NCBI RefSeq assembly: GCF_000993805.1 | Contig: NZ_CP009961.1 | Coordinates: 1,264,453 to 1,328,452 of the forward strand | Reading direction: 5' to 3' | Source of the DNA: Thermofilum uzonense | GTDB taxonomy: Archaea > Thermoproteota > Thermoprotei > Thermofilales > Thermofilaceae | Length of the DNA stretch: 64,000 nt | Part shown: piece after piece, positions 8,884 through 19,251 of the stretch | Position numbering within the stretch: the stretch's first letter is position 1 | Layout: every line of letters begins with the position of its first letter | Program-made: the position numbers and the translations under genes | Notes under the pieces: model-generated | What the model saw: only the letters and a program-made list of their open reading frames with translations | What the model was told of the DNA's origin: nothing | The model's database searches: none

Positions 8884-10104
8884 TCAAACCACCTCAAAGC
8901 TGAGACCTTGCTCCTTTAATCTTACAATTAGCAGGTTAATAACTTCACGTGAGGGGACCTCAATACCAAGAGTTACCTCTGCGAGGCCGGGAGCCACAAG
9001 AGGATTCACACGTTCATGCTCTATAGATATGATATTTAATCCCAGGTCAGCGACTACGTCAATAACTCTCTTCAACTGTCCTGGCCTGTCGGGAAGCATT
9101 CCCCGAATCTTGACCTGTCTACCCTCGACGAACAGCGTTTGTGTGATTATCCGTGACAATAGGGAGGGTTCAACATTACCGCCCGAGACCACAGCAACAG
9201 CCCGCTTACCTTTAACGTCGATGGCCCCTGAAAGAAGTGCTGCCACAGATAGTGCACCCGCGGGCTCGGCGACGGTCTTAGCTCTCTCCAATAGGACGAA
9301 CACCGCTCTCGCAGTGTCCTTGTCGTCCACTAGAACCATGTCGTCAACGACCTCCTCCATTATCTTCAGCGTCAGTTCCCCAGGCTTTTTAACAATGACG
9401 CCGTCGGCTATGCTGAACACGTTAGGTGTCTCCACAAGCTTACCCTGCTTATAAGAGAGATACATTGCTGGCGCACCAGAGGGTTGAACACCAATGATCT
9501 TTATCTTATCATTTAGCTTCTTGAGAGCGACAGCAATACCTGAGATTAGCCCTCCACCCCCCACAGGTACGACTACAACGTCGACTCGATGTGCATCCTT
9601 GAAAATCTCGACACCAATGGTACCTTGTCCTGCTATGATGTCTGGATCCTCAAACGGATGGATGAAGGGCATCTTCTGGGCGTTAGCAAACTCCAGAGCC
9701 TTCCTGTATGATTCGTCGTATGTTTCACCGTGCAGAATCACTTGCGCGCCATAACTTTTAGTGGCGTTGACTTTATAGAAAGGAGTGTAACGCGGCATGA
9801 AAATCGTCGCCGCAATGCCTAGCTGTGACGCCGAATAAGCCACGCCTTGAGCATGATTCCCCGAGCTTGCCGCCACCACTCGGGAAACCCCCTCCTTTTG
9901 CTTGAGCTTGCTGAGCTTATAGTAGGCGCCGCGAACCTTGAATGCTCCTGTTTTCTGAAAGTTCTCTAGTTTGAGTAAAACTTCGCCTTGAGTCATGTCG
10001 CTCAGAGTCTTGCTCGGCATTAAAGGTGTGTGGTGAATTACTGGTGATAGGATGTCATAGGCCTCTCTAATCCTGATGTTTATGTCTTCAACCAGTGAGC
10101 TCAT
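8884..10104 (-). CDS. ilvA: Threonine ammonia-lyase with C-terminal ACT domain
   Basis: A PLP fold type II enzyme of 406 residues that deaminates threonine to 2-oxobutanoate. The PLP lysine lies in GAFKVRGA, the phosphate loop is SSGNHAQG and the glycine loop VVVPVGGGGLISG. The last 75 residues form an ACT domain (GMLPDRPGQLKRV), the usual place for feedback control. I prefer the ATG at 10104: a TATA-like TTTTATAATA at about 10126-10135 puts transcription start almost on it, making a leaderless mRNA. The in-frame ATG at 10119 would add five residues. Co-transcribed with ridA. A serine dehydratase activity is also possible. Confidence 0.92.
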   Translation of the reverse strand: MSSLVEDINIRIREAYDILSPVIHHTPLMPSKTLSDMTQGEVLLKLENFQKTGAFKVRGAYYKLSKLKQKEGVSRVVAASSGNHAQGVAYSASQLGIAATIFMPRYTPFYKVNATKSYGAQVILHGETYDESYRKALEFANAQKMPFIHPFEDPDIIAGQGTIGVEIFKDAHRVDVVVVPVGGGGLISGIAVALKKLNDKIKIIGVQPSGAPAMYLSYKQGKLVETPNVFSIADGVIVKKPGELTLKIMEEVVDDMVLVDDKDTARAVFVLLERAKTVAEPAGALSVAALLSGAIDVKGKRAVAVVSGGNVEPSLLSRIITQTLFVEGRQVKIRGMLPDRPGQLKRVIDVVADLGLNIISIEHERVNPLVAPGLAEVTLGIEVPSREVINLLIVRLKEQGLSFEVV

Positions 10105-10152
10105 ATTGCATATATTCATGATAATATTATAAAAAAATTAACGGCGAAGAAT

Positions 10153-11058
10153 TTATAGTTCCTTTATATTCATTAAAACCTTCTCAGCCCTACCGGCTAG
10201 TTCCCATCTATTCTTCAAGCCATCTATTCCGGGTTTCTCGACAAGGTAAGAGGTGGCTGCAGACGCATAACTTGCAGCCTCTTTTATGTCGCCCGAGCGC
10301 TGATACTCAATAGCAAAGACAGTTGTAAAGACGTCCCCGGCTCCAGTTCTATCGACCACACGGCTGGATTCAGCTGGGGGTACAAAGAAGGTTTTATTAG
10401 ACGTAGCGATATACGCCCCGATTTCCCCAAGTGTTACAAGGGCTACTCCAGCACCCAGCTCTACGAGCTTTTTGGCAATAATCTCTGGCGGAAGATCGCC
10501 GAGGAGTGTTTTACCCTCACTGATCTCTGCATGGACGATATCAGAGAGAGATGCCACAAGAGATGCCTCACGAGATGAGCTTAATATGACTCTTCGATCA
10601 GGTGTGACACGCCTTAAATAGCCTTGCAGGTCACTAGCCACTAGTGCGGCTTTCTCAGAAACCTCTTGGACAACTCCCGGCGAGACTTCACCGATGAGTG
10701 TCCCTATAATCGCTATATTACCTTTGAGTTTCTCTAGGGGAACATCACTTGACAAGATATCCTCGCAGCGTGAGAGCAGGTAGAGTGTCCGGTCAGAGTC
10801 CTCATAAATTAGTTTAAATTTAGTAGTAGGAAGATCTTTTGAGACAGTTATATAGGTGGTATCTACACCGCTTCTCGAGAGGAATAAGAAGTACTCGTCC
10901 GGGAAATCTATGCCAATCTTTGAGATAATGTGTGGCCTTGCTCTATGTCTAAGCGCCGCCATGGCGCCATAGGTCACTGTTCCGCCGAGATTTCGCCTCA
11001 CGTTGCCCTTTCGCACGATTATGTCTACTACTAGGTGTCCAAGAAGAAATACATCCAT
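10153..11058 (-). CDS. PfkB-family carbohydrate kinase
   Basis: 301 residues of the ribokinase/PfkB fold. The N-terminus GHLVVDIIV plus the glycine pair in RNLGGTVTYGA form the sugar-binding lid, and VVDRTGAGDVFTTVF holds the catalytic Asp and anion hole of PfkB signature 2. The sugar or nucleoside substrate cannot be read from the sequence. Single gene, divergent from GGPP synthase across a 177-bp gap that otherwise shows only AT-rich promoter-like sequence. Confidence 0.85.
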   Translation of the reverse strand: MDVFLLGHLVVDIIVRKGNVRRNLGGTVTYGAMAALRHRARPHIISKIGIDFPDEYFLFLSRSGVDTTYITVSKDLPTTKFKLIYEDSDRTLYLLSRCEDILSSDVPLEKLKGNIAIIGTLIGEVSPGVVQEVSEKAALVASDLQGYLRRVTPDRRVILSSSREASLVASLSDIVHAEISEGKTLLGDLPPEIIAKKLVELGAGVALVTLGEIGAYIATSNKTFFVPPAESSRVVDRTGAGDVFTTVFAIEYQRSGDIKEAASYASAATSYLVEKPGIDGLKNRWELAGRAEKVLMNIKEL

Positions 11059-11235
11059 GCGTAAACCCGTGGTTAGTTATAAAGATAAGTTAGAAATTAT
11101 TTTCGGTGACACTTTGCAAAACACTTTTGTGATGAATCACCTCTAACCATTATAACGCGGCATATAACGTCATAAATAACCACATAATTGTTAAAAGCTT
11201 GAAAGGCCGGATAAGATTGTCATGGTGCCGTGTAA

Positions 11236-12249
11236 ATGAGTGATCCTGTCAGTTTACTTGCAGAATATGGCAAGAAAATAGACCCAATAATGGAGAAATA
11301 TTTGTTAAAAAATGCTAACCCGGAGTTCCAAGAAGCAGTTCTCTACCCAATTAAGATCGGTGGTAAAAGAGTCAGGCCTGCCCTGACTATTATTTCTGCA
11401 CTAGCTGTAGGGGGTAAGGCCGAGGAGGCTTACCCGGCAGCTGCAGCCGTCGAGCTGGCTCACAATTACTCGCTTATCCTAGACGACATAATTGATCATA
11501 GCGAGGTTAGGAGGGGCTATCCCACTGTTTGGAAAAAGTATGGGCTCAGCACTGCGATCCTTGTAGCAGTTCACTATCGCGAGAGTATAGCTGACGCCTT
11601 GTCTGATACACGGGATCCTAAGACATTCCACGACATCATGGCTCGCACCATAAAACTCTTAACAGACGGAGAACGCCTCGACATACTCTTTGAGCAGAGT
11701 GGACGCGAGGACGAACCCTACATTGTGGCTAACAGGTACCGAAAAATCTCACTAGAGGATTATCTTAACATGATCGAGAAGAAGACCGGCGTGCTCATCG
11801 AGACGTCATGTGTTTTTGGAGGCCTTTCGGTGGGAATAGTCGAAGAGGAAATTATTCAGGCATTAAGAGAATACGGCCGTAATATAGGCATCGCTTTCCA
11901 AATCAGCGACGACATAATTGATATTTTTGGGGACGCGAGGAAAACAGGCAAAAAGGTCGGAGGAGATATAAAGGAACATAAGCTGGGAAACGTTGTGGTT
12001 CAACTGGCCCTCGAGGAGCTAGGTGAAGATAGCCTTTTGTATAAGACCATTTCGAAGCCCGAGGTTTCCTGGGAAGAGGTTGCGGCAGCCGTCGACGAGA
12101 TCAAGAAAACTAATGCCTTTAGACGTGCTGAGAAACTACGATCGGAATACACTCTTCATGCGATTTCCGCGTTGCAGAAACTACCTGCTAGTAATTACCG
12201 GGAAATGCTGCGTGAGCTTGCAGTGTTTATCGAGAAAAGAGAGTTTTAG
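11236..12249 (+). CDS. Geranylgeranyl diphosphate synthase (isoprenyl diphosphate synthase)
   Basis: 337 residues. First Asp-rich motif DDIID at 83-87 and second motif SDDIIDIFGD; GGKRVRP and the KTG segment complete the family pattern. Tyr78, five residues before the first Asp, is a bulky residue of the kind that limits product length in archaeal GGPP synthases. It makes C20 (possibly also C15) diphosphate for ether lipids and quinones. It leads an operon with isopentenyl phosphate kinase (28-bp gap), two steps of the archaeal mevalonate route. Product length is inferred. Confidence 0.9.
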   Translation: MSDPVSLLAEYGKKIDPIMEKYLLKNANPEFQEAVLYPIKIGGKRVRPALTIISALAVGGKAEEAYPAAAAVELAHNYSLILDDIIDHSEVRRGYPTVWKKYGLSTAILVAVHYRESIADALSDTRDPKTFHDIMARTIKLLTDGERLDILFEQSGREDEPYIVANRYRKISLEDYLNMIEKKTGVLIETSCVFGGLSVGIVEEEIIQALREYGRNIGIAFQISDDIIDIFGDARKTGKKVGGDIKEHKLGNVVVQLALEELGEDSLLYKTISKPEVSWEEVAAAVDEIKKTNAFRRAEKLRSEYTLHAISALQKLPASNYREMLRELAVFIEKREF

Positions 12250-12277
12250 TCAAGGAGATTTCGAGGGAGCAGAGGGC

Positions 12278-13048
12278 ATGCTAGCGGTCATCAAGGTAGG
12301 AGGCTCGGCCATCACCGATAAAAACAGCCCCTACACACTACGAGAAAATAACCTTAAGACTCTTTCGGAGCGCATAGCCAACTTGTACAGTAAGGGTGTT
12401 AGTCTCCTTATTGTCCACGGAGGCGGTTCCTTCGGCCACCCTACAGCTGCTAAGTATGGTCTTTCAGCGGGAGGAATATCACTTGAGAAAGCATTCGGGT
12501 TCGCAGAAACGCGGTACTGGATGAGCTATCTCAACCTACAGGTTGTCGAAAAACTCTTAAGTAAGGGGATCCCGGCAGTCGGGATCCAGACATCCGCTAT
12601 AGCGGTCAGCATGAACGGCATCATGAGAAAACTCGACGTTGAGATTGTGCGAATGTTCCTGGAGAGACTAATAGTTCCTGTACTCTACGGCGACGCCGTC
12701 ATAGACACTGTTCGCGGCTTGTCGATATTGTCGGGTGACGACATAGCCTCATATCTTGCTGTAGAGCTTAAGGCTGATACACTCGTATTCGTCATGGGTT
12801 CTGGAGGAGTGTACGATAGACCTCCAGGTCAGCCGGGGGCTAAGTTATTGCCCGCAATAAGACCAGGCTCAACTTTGCCTGAGAGTACCGAGGCTGGGAT
12901 AGATGTCACAGGAGGGCTAGCCCATAAGTTGGAGTGTGCGTTTAAAGCCGTTAAGAGCGGGGTACGAGTTGCTATAGGAGGTCTTCAATACTTGGAAGAA
13001 ATGGTTTATGGTATAGAGGCTCCATACACACGAGTCTTACCGGATTAA
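12278..13048 (+). CDS. Isopentenyl phosphate kinase
   Basis: 256 residues of the amino-acid-kinase fold. KVGGSAITDK at the start and HGGGSFGH are the phosphate-binding loops, the latter with the catalytic His; GSGGVYD and DVTGGLAHK form the nucleotide side. The enzyme phosphorylates isopentenyl phosphate to IPP, the last step of the archaeal mevalonate pathway, and supplies the adjacent prenyl synthase. The ATG at 12278 follows GAGGGC. A much longer open frame begins at 12023, but it only overlaps the upstream gene out of frame and is not coding. Confidence 0.93.
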   Translation: MLAVIKVGGSAITDKNSPYTLRENNLKTLSERIANLYSKGVSLLIVHGGGSFGHPTAAKYGLSAGGISLEKAFGFAETRYWMSYLNLQVVEKLLSKGIPAVGIQTSAIAVSMNGIMRKLDVEIVRMFLERLIVPVLYGDAVIDTVRGLSILSGDDIASYLAVELKADTLVFVMGSGGVYDRPPGQPGAKLLPAIRPGSTLPESTEAGIDVTGGLAHKLECAFKAVKSGVRVAIGGLQYLEEMVYGIEAPYTRVLPD

Positions 13049-13116
13049 TCCTGTTATTGATAGTGGAAGCTCTGAGAAGGCGAATTATATAAGCTTATAC
13101 TCTATACAGCAAATCG

Positions 13117-13530
13117 ATGCATGTCTTCACGAGAATTGTAGAAGTCTCATCGAGTGAGAAGTTCCAGTTGATCAACATAACCGGTTACGTGGAAAAAATA
13201 GTCAGAGAGTCGAATGTTAAGAATGGTATTTGCCTAATATTTGTACCTCACGCGACAGCCGCACTCATAGCTAATGAGAACGAGACAGGCCTCATAAGAG
13301 ATATCCTGAATCAATTAAGGGAGTTGATACCGCCAAATAAGCCCTGGCTTCATAATAGGATAGATGATAATGCACACGCTCACATAGCCTCCGCGATAAT
13401 AGGGGCTCACCTTGTCTTCCCGATACTTAACGGCCAACTCCTCCGCGGAACTTGGCAGGAAATATTCCTCGTGGAAATGGATGGCCCTAGGTCTAGCCGC
13501 AAGGTAGTAGTTCAAGTCTTGGGTGAGTAG
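13117..13530 (+). CDS. YjbQ/UPF0047 family protein
   Basis: 137 residues matching the YjbQ family throughout: GICLIFVPHATAALIANENE at 38-57 and HNRIDDNAHAHIASAIIGA, with the conserved His residues, and QEIFLVEMDGPR near the end. Some members have weak thiamine-phosphate synthase activity, but the cellular role is unsettled. A TATA box TTATATAAG at about 13084-13092 predicts a leaderless or near-leaderless transcript starting close to the ATG. Confidence 0.9.
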   Translation: MHVFTRIVEVSSSEKFQLINITGYVEKIVRESNVKNGICLIFVPHATAALIANENETGLIRDILNQLRELIPPNKPWLHNRIDDNAHAHIASAIIGAHLVFPILNGQLLRGTWQEIFLVEMDGPRSSRKVVVQVLGE

Positions 13531-13586
13531 AGCGTACAATCTCAAAACTAAAAATACTGGGATAATGATTTAACCTAATCAATAAT

Positions 13587-15704
13587 TTATCTTGGCTTCA
13601 CCAAGGTAACTTTCACATCTACTGCTAGTGCTCCCCGACCTTGCTCATAAACGAAGAATGGATTGATGTCTATGTCCTCTATTTCGGGAATATCCAGGGC
13701 GAGTTGAGAGATCTTCACTAAGGTGTCGATAACTGAGTCTATGTCTGAGGGGGGCTCGCCCCGGTAGCCTTTCAGTATAGTGTAGACCTTGGTCTCTTCA
13801 AGCATTTCGGCGGCATCCTCGAGTGCGAGAGGAGCTATTCGGAAGCTTACGTCTTTTATCAGTTCAACTAGTACTCCACCACTCCCAACCATTACGAGTG
13901 GCCCGAAGACGGGGTCTCGATGGATACCAATAACGACCTCCTTACCCTTCTCCGCCATCTTTCGTACAATTATGCCTTGCACCCTAGCAGAGGGGGCTTT
14001 CTTAGCCACGTTATCCATGATCTTGTTATAAGCCTCTAAAACCGCCTCATCACTATCAATGTTTAGGATTATGCCACCTATGTCACTCTTGTGGAGGATG
14101 TCCGGCGACTCCACCTCCATAACCACGGGATAGCCGAGAGCTCTGGCTGTCCTTAAGGCCTCCTCCGGTGACCTTACTAGGATTTTCTGTAGAACGGGTA
14201 TCCCGTAGAACGACACGAGTCTTGCAGCCTCAGCAGGTGTTAGAACATATCTGCCCTCCCTTAAAACGCTCGAAATTAGTTCACGTGCCTTATCAATATC
14301 CGCTTGTACCTTGATGTGTGTTTTCTTCTCGACCCGTTCACGAATCTTAGAATACTTGTAGAGTATGCCGAGAGCCGCAATCGCCTTTTCGGGTGACTCA
14401 TAGCATGGTATGTTGTTTTCAGTGAGAAAACTACATGCATTGCTTACCTCTTCTCCCCCGATGAAGGAAGCCACGATCGTCTTCTTGCTTCCTGTCTCTC
14501 TCACAGCTCTCACTAGGGCCTGTGCTATCTCGAGCGGGTTAGTTATCGCTGTATGACAATACAAAACCGCTACGGCATTCACCCGTGTGTCTAACAGGAG
14601 GTCTTTGAGAGCTCCATAGTATTGTTCAGCATCAGCCATGCCTGTCAAATCTATGGGGTTGAAAACACTGCCGAAAGGTGGCATGTGTTTCCTTAGTTTT
14701 CCAGCAAGATCCTCAGGTATATCCATCAACTTGACTTTCCAGTTTTCAGCGGCATCGGTAGCCATTATACCGGCTCCGCCACCGTTAGTCAAGATAACGA
14801 CGTTTGGCCCAGTAGGCAAGTAGCTTTTCGCTAACGCAACAGCCCAGTCGAAGAGGTCGATAAAGCTGTCAGCAAGTAACACTCCGCTTTGCTTGAATGC
14901 AGCTTCGAAGGCTGCGAAGCTTCCCGCAAGTGAGCCTGTATGAGACTTTATTGCACCTGCTGTCCTGGCACCCCGTCCGGCTTTCAGGATTATTATTGGC
15001 TTCTTCCTGACCACACGTCTGGCAACCTCCATGAAACGGCGTCCATCTTCGATTCCCTCTAGATAAGCTGTTATTACACGGGTGTGATTATCATCCTCGA
15101 AAAACTCTAAAAGATCGATCTCATTCACGTCGGCTTTATTCCCCAAGCTTACCAGATCCGATAACCCTATACCCTTAAGCTTAGTCCAGCCTACCAGCGC
15201 TATTCCCAAGGCGCCGCTCTGCGTTATAAACGCTATCTCTCCACGGCTCGGAAGCCCCTGGCAAAAGCTTGCATTAACATTTTTGACGGTGTCACATATT
15301 CCTACTATATTCGGCCCGAGCAGACGCATATTATACTTACGCGCGACCTCGACGAGTTTTCGCTCAAGCTCGTAGTTACCAATTTCCTTGAACCCGCTAG
15401 TTATCACAGCTATGGCCTTCACCCCTTTCTTGCCCGCCTCGTCTATGATGTCGGGAACCGCGGGGGCTGGAACGACGATAACGGCGAGATCAACGTCGTA
15501 GGGGATCTCTAGCAGAGACCTATAGCATTTCAGGCCTAGGATTTCATCTGCATGGGGATTCACAGGAAATATCTTCTCCCTTGGAAACCCGGCTTCTAGA
15601 AGATTCCGCACAACTTGGTAACCAATTTTTTCAGGACTACGAGAGGCGCCGACAACAGCTATAGATTCGGGTCTGAGTAATAATTCTAGGGAAGACTTGG
15701 ACAA
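13587..15704 (-). CDS. acdAB: ADP-forming acetate/acyl-CoA synthetase, alpha-beta fusion
   Basis: A 705-residue fusion. Residues 1 to about 460 are the alpha part: a CoA-binding Rossmann domain ([16 protein letters not shown]) and a ligase domain with the phosphorylated-His region [10 protein letters not shown]. From about 475 the beta part is an ATP-grasp domain ([19 protein letters not shown]). It converts acyl-CoA, ADP and phosphate to acid, CoA and ATP, the energy-saving last step of peptide and sugar fermentation in archaea. It fits functionally with POR at 60.5 kb. Acyl specificity is unknown. Monocistronic, convergent with yjbQ. Confidence 0.92.
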   Translation of the reverse strand: MSKSSLELLLRPESIAVVGASRSPEKIGYQVVRNLLEAGFPREKIFPVNPHADEILGLKCYRSLLEIPYDVDLAVIVVPAPAVPDIIDEAGKKGVKAIAVITSGFKEIGNYELERKLVEVARKYNMRLLGPNIVGICDTVKNVNASFCQGLPSRGEIAFITQSGALGIALVGWTKLKGIGLSDLVSLGNKADVNEIDLLEFFEDDNHTRVITAYLEGIEDGRRFMEVARRVVRKKPIIILKAGRGARTAGAIKSHTGSLAGSFAAFEAAFKQSGVLLADSFIDLFDWAVALAKSYLPTGPNVVILTNGGGAGIMATDAAENWKVKLMDIPEDLAGKLRKHMPPFGSVFNPIDLTGMADAEQYYGALKDLLLDTRVNAVAVLYCHTAITNPLEIAQALVRAVRETGSKKTIVASFIGGEEVSNACSFLTENNIPCYESPEKAIAALGILYKYSKIRERVEKKTHIKVQADIDKARELISSVLREGRYVLTPAEAARLVSFYGIPVLQKILVRSPEEALRTARALGYPVVMEVESPDILHKSDIGGIILNIDSDEAVLEAYNKIMDNVAKKAPSARVQGIIVRKMAEKGKEVVIGIHRDPVFGPLVMVGSGGVLVELIKDVSFRIAPLALEDAAEMLEETKVYTILKGYRGEPPSDIDSVIDTLVKISQLALDIPEIEDIDINPFFVYEQGRGALAVDVKVTLVKPR

Positions 15705-15808
15705 TGATTGCCACCATTCTATTCATGTAATCGTATTAAAAGTCTTTTTATAATTAAAGACTATAATACTTAACAATTTCCTAAAGCTATATTCAACAAA
15801 TGACGAAT

Positions 15809-16846
15809 TCAGCTAGAGCCTTGTTTTTCGCGCACCTCCAGGGTAGACCCGCTTACTGTTAGGGGAGGTTTCTCAGGTATAAGGCCCTCGGGACGCCACA
15901 TTATAACCGAGATTAGGAGAACCCCGAACAAGATATACGAGAAATAGTTTATGTCGATGGGTAGGCTTACTTGCTGCTTTAGAAACGTTATGGATCTGTC
16001 TAAAGCGATGTATACTCCAGCACCGGCAAGAGGACCCATAGGACTTCCCTTACCCCCGATAACGACCATCAAGACAACAATGAATGTCTTCATAACTGTG
16101 AAATCATCGGGATTGACAGACCCTACGTAAAAGGCGTAGAGTACCCCTGCAATGGCAGCCAGCATGGAGCCGATGACAAGTACGATTGCCCTAATCTTAA
16201 CTATGTCTCTGCCGAGGCTTTGAGCTGCCACCTGGTTATCACGAATAGCGCGCAGCACCCTTCCAAAGGGCGATGTTGTAAGCCTGTAATATAAAGCCCA
16301 TATCAAGAGCAGAAGACCAATAGCAATGGCAAAGAAAGCAAGACTTCTCAGCTGAACAGGGAGAAAAGCAAGAAAATTGGGTACACCAGCACCAAAGGTT
16401 CCGCCCAGCAAGGGCTCGTAGTTTCGAGCAAATACCCGAACCAGCTCACTGAAGGCTATAAGGGTTATGCCTAGGTAATCTTCGCGCAGTCTCAGCGCAG
16501 GATAGGATGCGATCAACCCTAGGAACGCTGCAATTGGCAAAGCCACGATAAGTGGAATCACAAAGATGATTATCCCTAGCAAGGGATTTCTCGAAATATT
16601 TGAAGAGACTAGAGTCGCATACACCCAGCTTGTATTCTTGAACTCACCTTGCCATGTGACGCCCATCAGCCATACACCTATGCGTGTCGCGAGAGCTCCA
16701 ACAGAGTAAGCTCCCAGAGCATACATAGCCGATTTGGCAAAGTTTGGTATGCCTAGTTCACCATACTCTATTTCAACAGAGATGGCTAGAATCGCGTAGA
16801 TGCTGTAGAGAACACCGAGATCCAATAGGAAAAGTAATAGGTCCAC
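15809..16846 (-). CDS. livM: ABC transporter permease, LivM type
   Basis: 345 residues with about nine membrane helices. Family marks are the ASYPALRLREDYLGITLIAF region and VVIGGKGSPMGPLAGAGVY. It is the second transmembrane subunit of a branched-chain (hydrophobic) amino-acid importer. Last gene of a five-gene unit (livK-G-F-H-M) transcribed leftward, 6 bp after livH. Confidence 0.9.
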   Translation of the reverse strand: MDLLLFLLDLGVLYSIYAILAISVEIEYGELGIPNFAKSAMYALGAYSVGALATRIGVWLMGVTWQGEFKNTSWVYATLVSSNISRNPLLGIIIFVIPLIVALPIAAFLGLIASYPALRLREDYLGITLIAFSELVRVFARNYEPLLGGTFGAGVPNFLAFLPVQLRSLAFFAIAIGLLLLIWALYYRLTTSPFGRVLRAIRDNQVAAQSLGRDIVKIRAIVLVIGSMLAAIAGVLYAFYVGSVNPDDFTVMKTFIVVLMVVIGGKGSPMGPLAGAGVYIALDRSITFLKQQVSLPIDINYFSYILFGVLLISVIMWRPEGLIPEKPPLTVSGSTLEVREKQGSS

Positions 16847-16852
16847 AAGTTT

Positions 16853-17752
16853 TCACCCTTTCCTGTTCCAGAGCGATGATAGTCCTCCTGGGGCTACCAG
16901 GAGAGTAAGAATTATAGCTGTAAAGGCAAGTGCCGGGCGGTACGCGGTGCTTAAACCAATGCTTGAGAGTAAGAATGTGAAGACTGTCTCTGAAAAGCCT
17001 AGGATATACGCGCCAAGGACACTTCCTGCAAGACTCGTCATGCCTCCGACAGTAGCGGCTGCGAATATGGAAAGTAGGATCGCGAATCCTGTGTCCGGGT
17101 TTACTGGCATTCTGAAGGGTAAAAATACCCCGGCAACTGCTGCAAGCCCACCTGACAAGCCCCAGCTTATCGTGAAGACTTTTCTTACATTTATGCCAAG
17201 TGTTTCTGCCAGAGAGGGGTTTTCAATTGATGCCCTCATAGCGATACCAAGTTTAGTCTTAAAGAGTAAGACGTATAGTAGAGCAAGCAGGAAAATGGTT
17301 GTTACCGTTGAGTATATGAGAACACCGCTAACCCTCGTGCCGGCTACATTATACATTATGTCGTTGAATATGAAGCCTCTCCCAAACACGTGTAGTGATG
17401 ATTGAAGCAAGTCTGCGTAGATTTGGGTTGAGGCTCTAAGGATGATGTCAATCGCGATCGAGACAATCATCAGTGTTACTAGGTTGGCCTTGCCTCTAAG
17501 CTTGTCAAACACGAGCAAGTATACTCCTGCAGCTACAGCAGCTCCGACAAGAAACGCTATTGGAAGAAGCATGTAAGGCGTGACTCGCGTGAGTAGACTT
17601 GTTGTATAGGCTGCATATATTCCAACGACTGCGAAATCACCTTGCGCAAAGTTTGAGACCTTTGAGGTTAGCATGGTCAATGACAATCCTATGGAGAGCA
17701 GTGCTAGCAGGTTACTGTAAATGAGGCCGTTCAGAAAAATCTCTTCTAACAT
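16853..17752 (-). CDS. livH: ABC transporter permease, LivH type
   Basis: 299 residues, seven to eight membrane helices. Typical LivH features are NGLIYSNLLALLSIGLSL, NFAQGDFAVVGIY and AMRASIENPSLAETLGIN, the last being the coupling loop that meets the ATPases. Forms the channel with LivM. 21 bp after livF in the same operon. Confidence 0.9.
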   Translation of the reverse strand: MLEEIFLNGLIYSNLLALLSIGLSLTMLTSKVSNFAQGDFAVVGIYAAYTTSLLTRVTPYMLLPIAFLVGAAVAAGVYLLVFDKLRGKANLVTLMIVSIAIDIILRASTQIYADLLQSSLHVFGRGFIFNDIMYNVAGTRVSGVLIYSTVTTIFLLALLYVLLFKTKLGIAMRASIENPSLAETLGINVRKVFTISWGLSGGLAAVAGVFLPFRMPVNPDTGFAILLSIFAAATVGGMTSLAGSVLGAYILGFSETVFTFLLSSIGLSTAYRPALAFTAIILTLLVAPGGLSSLWNRKG

Positions 17753-17773
17753 AATCCAACCCTCATATACGGC

Positions 17774-18493
17774 TTAGACTCCTAGATAGAGCCTGGCAAG
17801 CTCCTCGCTTTTTAATAAATCCTGGGCAGGGCCATAGAACTTTGGCTGTCCGGAGACTAATAGGAGGGCCTTGTCACCAATTTCAAGCGCCTTCAGCGCG
17901 TTTTGTTCAACTAATAGTATCGAGAGACCATGATTCTTTCTGAGTTCGAGGACTTGTTGAAAAACTCTCGAGGCTAGCTTAGGTGAAAGGGCTGCTGTAG
18001 GCTCATCCATCATAAGTAGGAAGGGATTTCTGAGAAGCCCCATCGCTAGGGCTAACATTTGCCGCTCACCTCCGCTCAGCGTATGAACCTTCCTATTCAT
18101 GAAGCGTTTAATATCTGGGAGGATTTCTAGGACGTTTTCTAACCTTCCCGTAAACTCGTCTCGGGGCAGGTCATGTGCCGCTAGAACGAGGTTTTCCCAA
18201 ACGGTAAGGCTTTCAAAGGTGTTTCCGAGTTGTGGCAGGTAGCTTAGACCCAGGAGAGAACGCTTGTAGGGTGGAAGGTGTGTTATGTCGCGACCCCCGA
18301 GTATAACTCTCCCCCCAAAAATCCTAACGAGGCCAAACAGGCCTTTTAGCAAGGTGCTTTTTCCACTACCATTAGGTCCCACGATCACAAAGATCTCTTC
18401 CTTCTCTACGGTAAAGTTAACACCGGATACAATCTCCATTTTTTCATAGCCAACAGAGAGATTCTCGACAACTAGTAATCCCAACTTAGCCAC
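17774..18493 (-). CDS. livF: ABC transporter ATP-binding protein, LivF type
   Basis: 239 residues. Walker A GPNGSGKST, signature LSGGERQMLALAMGLL, Walker B LLMMDEPTAAL and the H-loop residue replaced by Gln as in LSILLVEQN, the usual LivF state. The start overlaps the end of livG by 8 bp, so translation is coupled. Energises uptake with LivG. Confidence 0.92.
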   Translation of the reverse strand: MAKLGLLVVENLSVGYEKMEIVSGVNFTVEKEEIFVIVGPNGSGKSTLLKGLFGLVRIFGGRVILGGRDITHLPPYKRSLLGLSYLPQLGNTFESLTVWENLVLAAHDLPRDEFTGRLENVLEILPDIKRFMNRKVHTLSGGERQMLALAMGLLRNPFLLMMDEPTAALSPKLASRVFQQVLELRKNHGLSILLVEQNALKALEIGDKALLLVSGQPKFYGPAQDLLKSEELARLYLGV

Positions 18494-19250
18494 CCAGGTA
18501 GGCTTCTACGACTGCCGGATGCTTCACTATCTCATCCGGTAATCCTTCGGCAATAACTTGCCCTTGATGCATGGCGATCACATGGTCTACATATTTCAGA
18601 GCTATGTCTAAACGGTGCTCGATGATTAGGAACGTTGTCCCGAGACCGCTTCGCAGTTTGGTAAGATACCCCATTATTTCATTTGCCAGGGATGGATTTA
18701 CTCCGGCTAGGGGCTCGTCTAGGATGACTAGCTTAGGGTCGCTCATGAGTACACGAGCAAGTTCTAGGAGTTTCATTTGACCTCCGCTGAGTTCGCGTGC
18801 AGATGCATCCCAGAGTCTATCAAGGTTGAGTAAACGGAGAATGCTGAACGCCTTCTCGACATACTCTTTTTCCTTTATCCTCCAAACATTGTTTAAAAGT
18901 ATCTCTATCACTCTTTCTTCGTAATAGCTTCTATCGGGGACCAGGACGTTCTCAAGCACACTTAGACTGGTGAATAACTGGGGGGTTTGAAAAGTGCGTG
19001 CGAGACCAAGCCGAAACCTTTCATGTGGTGAAAGTTTGGTGATGTCTAATCCGGAAAAATACACGTGTCCCTCGTCCGGCTGTAGGATCCCGCCTATGAC
19101 ATTTATCAGCGTCGTTTTCCCGCTACCATTGGGTCCAATTACGAGGGTTAGGGTTTGCGGCCTAACTGAGACGCTAACATTTTTTAGTGCTACAACTCCT
19201 CCAAAGCTTTTTGAAACATTCCTAGTCATTAGTAGTCCTTCACTCAGCAT
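18486..19250 (-). CDS. livG: ABC transporter ATP-binding protein, LivG type
   Basis: 254 residues from the ATG at 19250. Walker A GPNGSGKTT, signature LSGGQMKLLELARVL, Walker B LVILDEPLAGV and switch His in IIEHRLD. The chosen ATG directly follows the livK stop (GGGAGC-TAA-G-ATG), where GGGAGC can act as ribosome site; the frame is open to 19280, but that would overlap livK. Partner of LivF. Confidence 0.92.
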   Translation of the reverse strand: MLSEGLLMTRNVSKSFGGVVALKNVSVSVRPQTLTLVIGPNGSGKTTLINVIGGILQPDEGHVYFSGLDITKLSPHERFRLGLARTFQTPQLFTSLSVLENVLVPDRSYYEERVIEILLNNVWRIKEKEYVEKAFSILRLLNLDRLWDASARELSGGQMKLLELARVLMSDPKLVILDEPLAGVNPSLANEIMGYLTKLRSGLGTTFLIIEHRLDIALKYVDHVIAMHQGQVIAEGLPDEIVKHPAVVEAYLGG

Positions 19251-19251
19251 C

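Noticed and set aside
11100-11160. GTGATGA resembling a C box of a C/D guide RNA before GGPP synthase
   Set aside because: No matching CTGA D box at a suitable distance.
12023-12277. Long 5' extension of the isopentenyl phosphate kinase frame
   Set aside because: It overlaps the GGPP synthase gene out of frame and reads as a Ser/Arg-rich shadow; the kinase motif begins right after ATG 12278.
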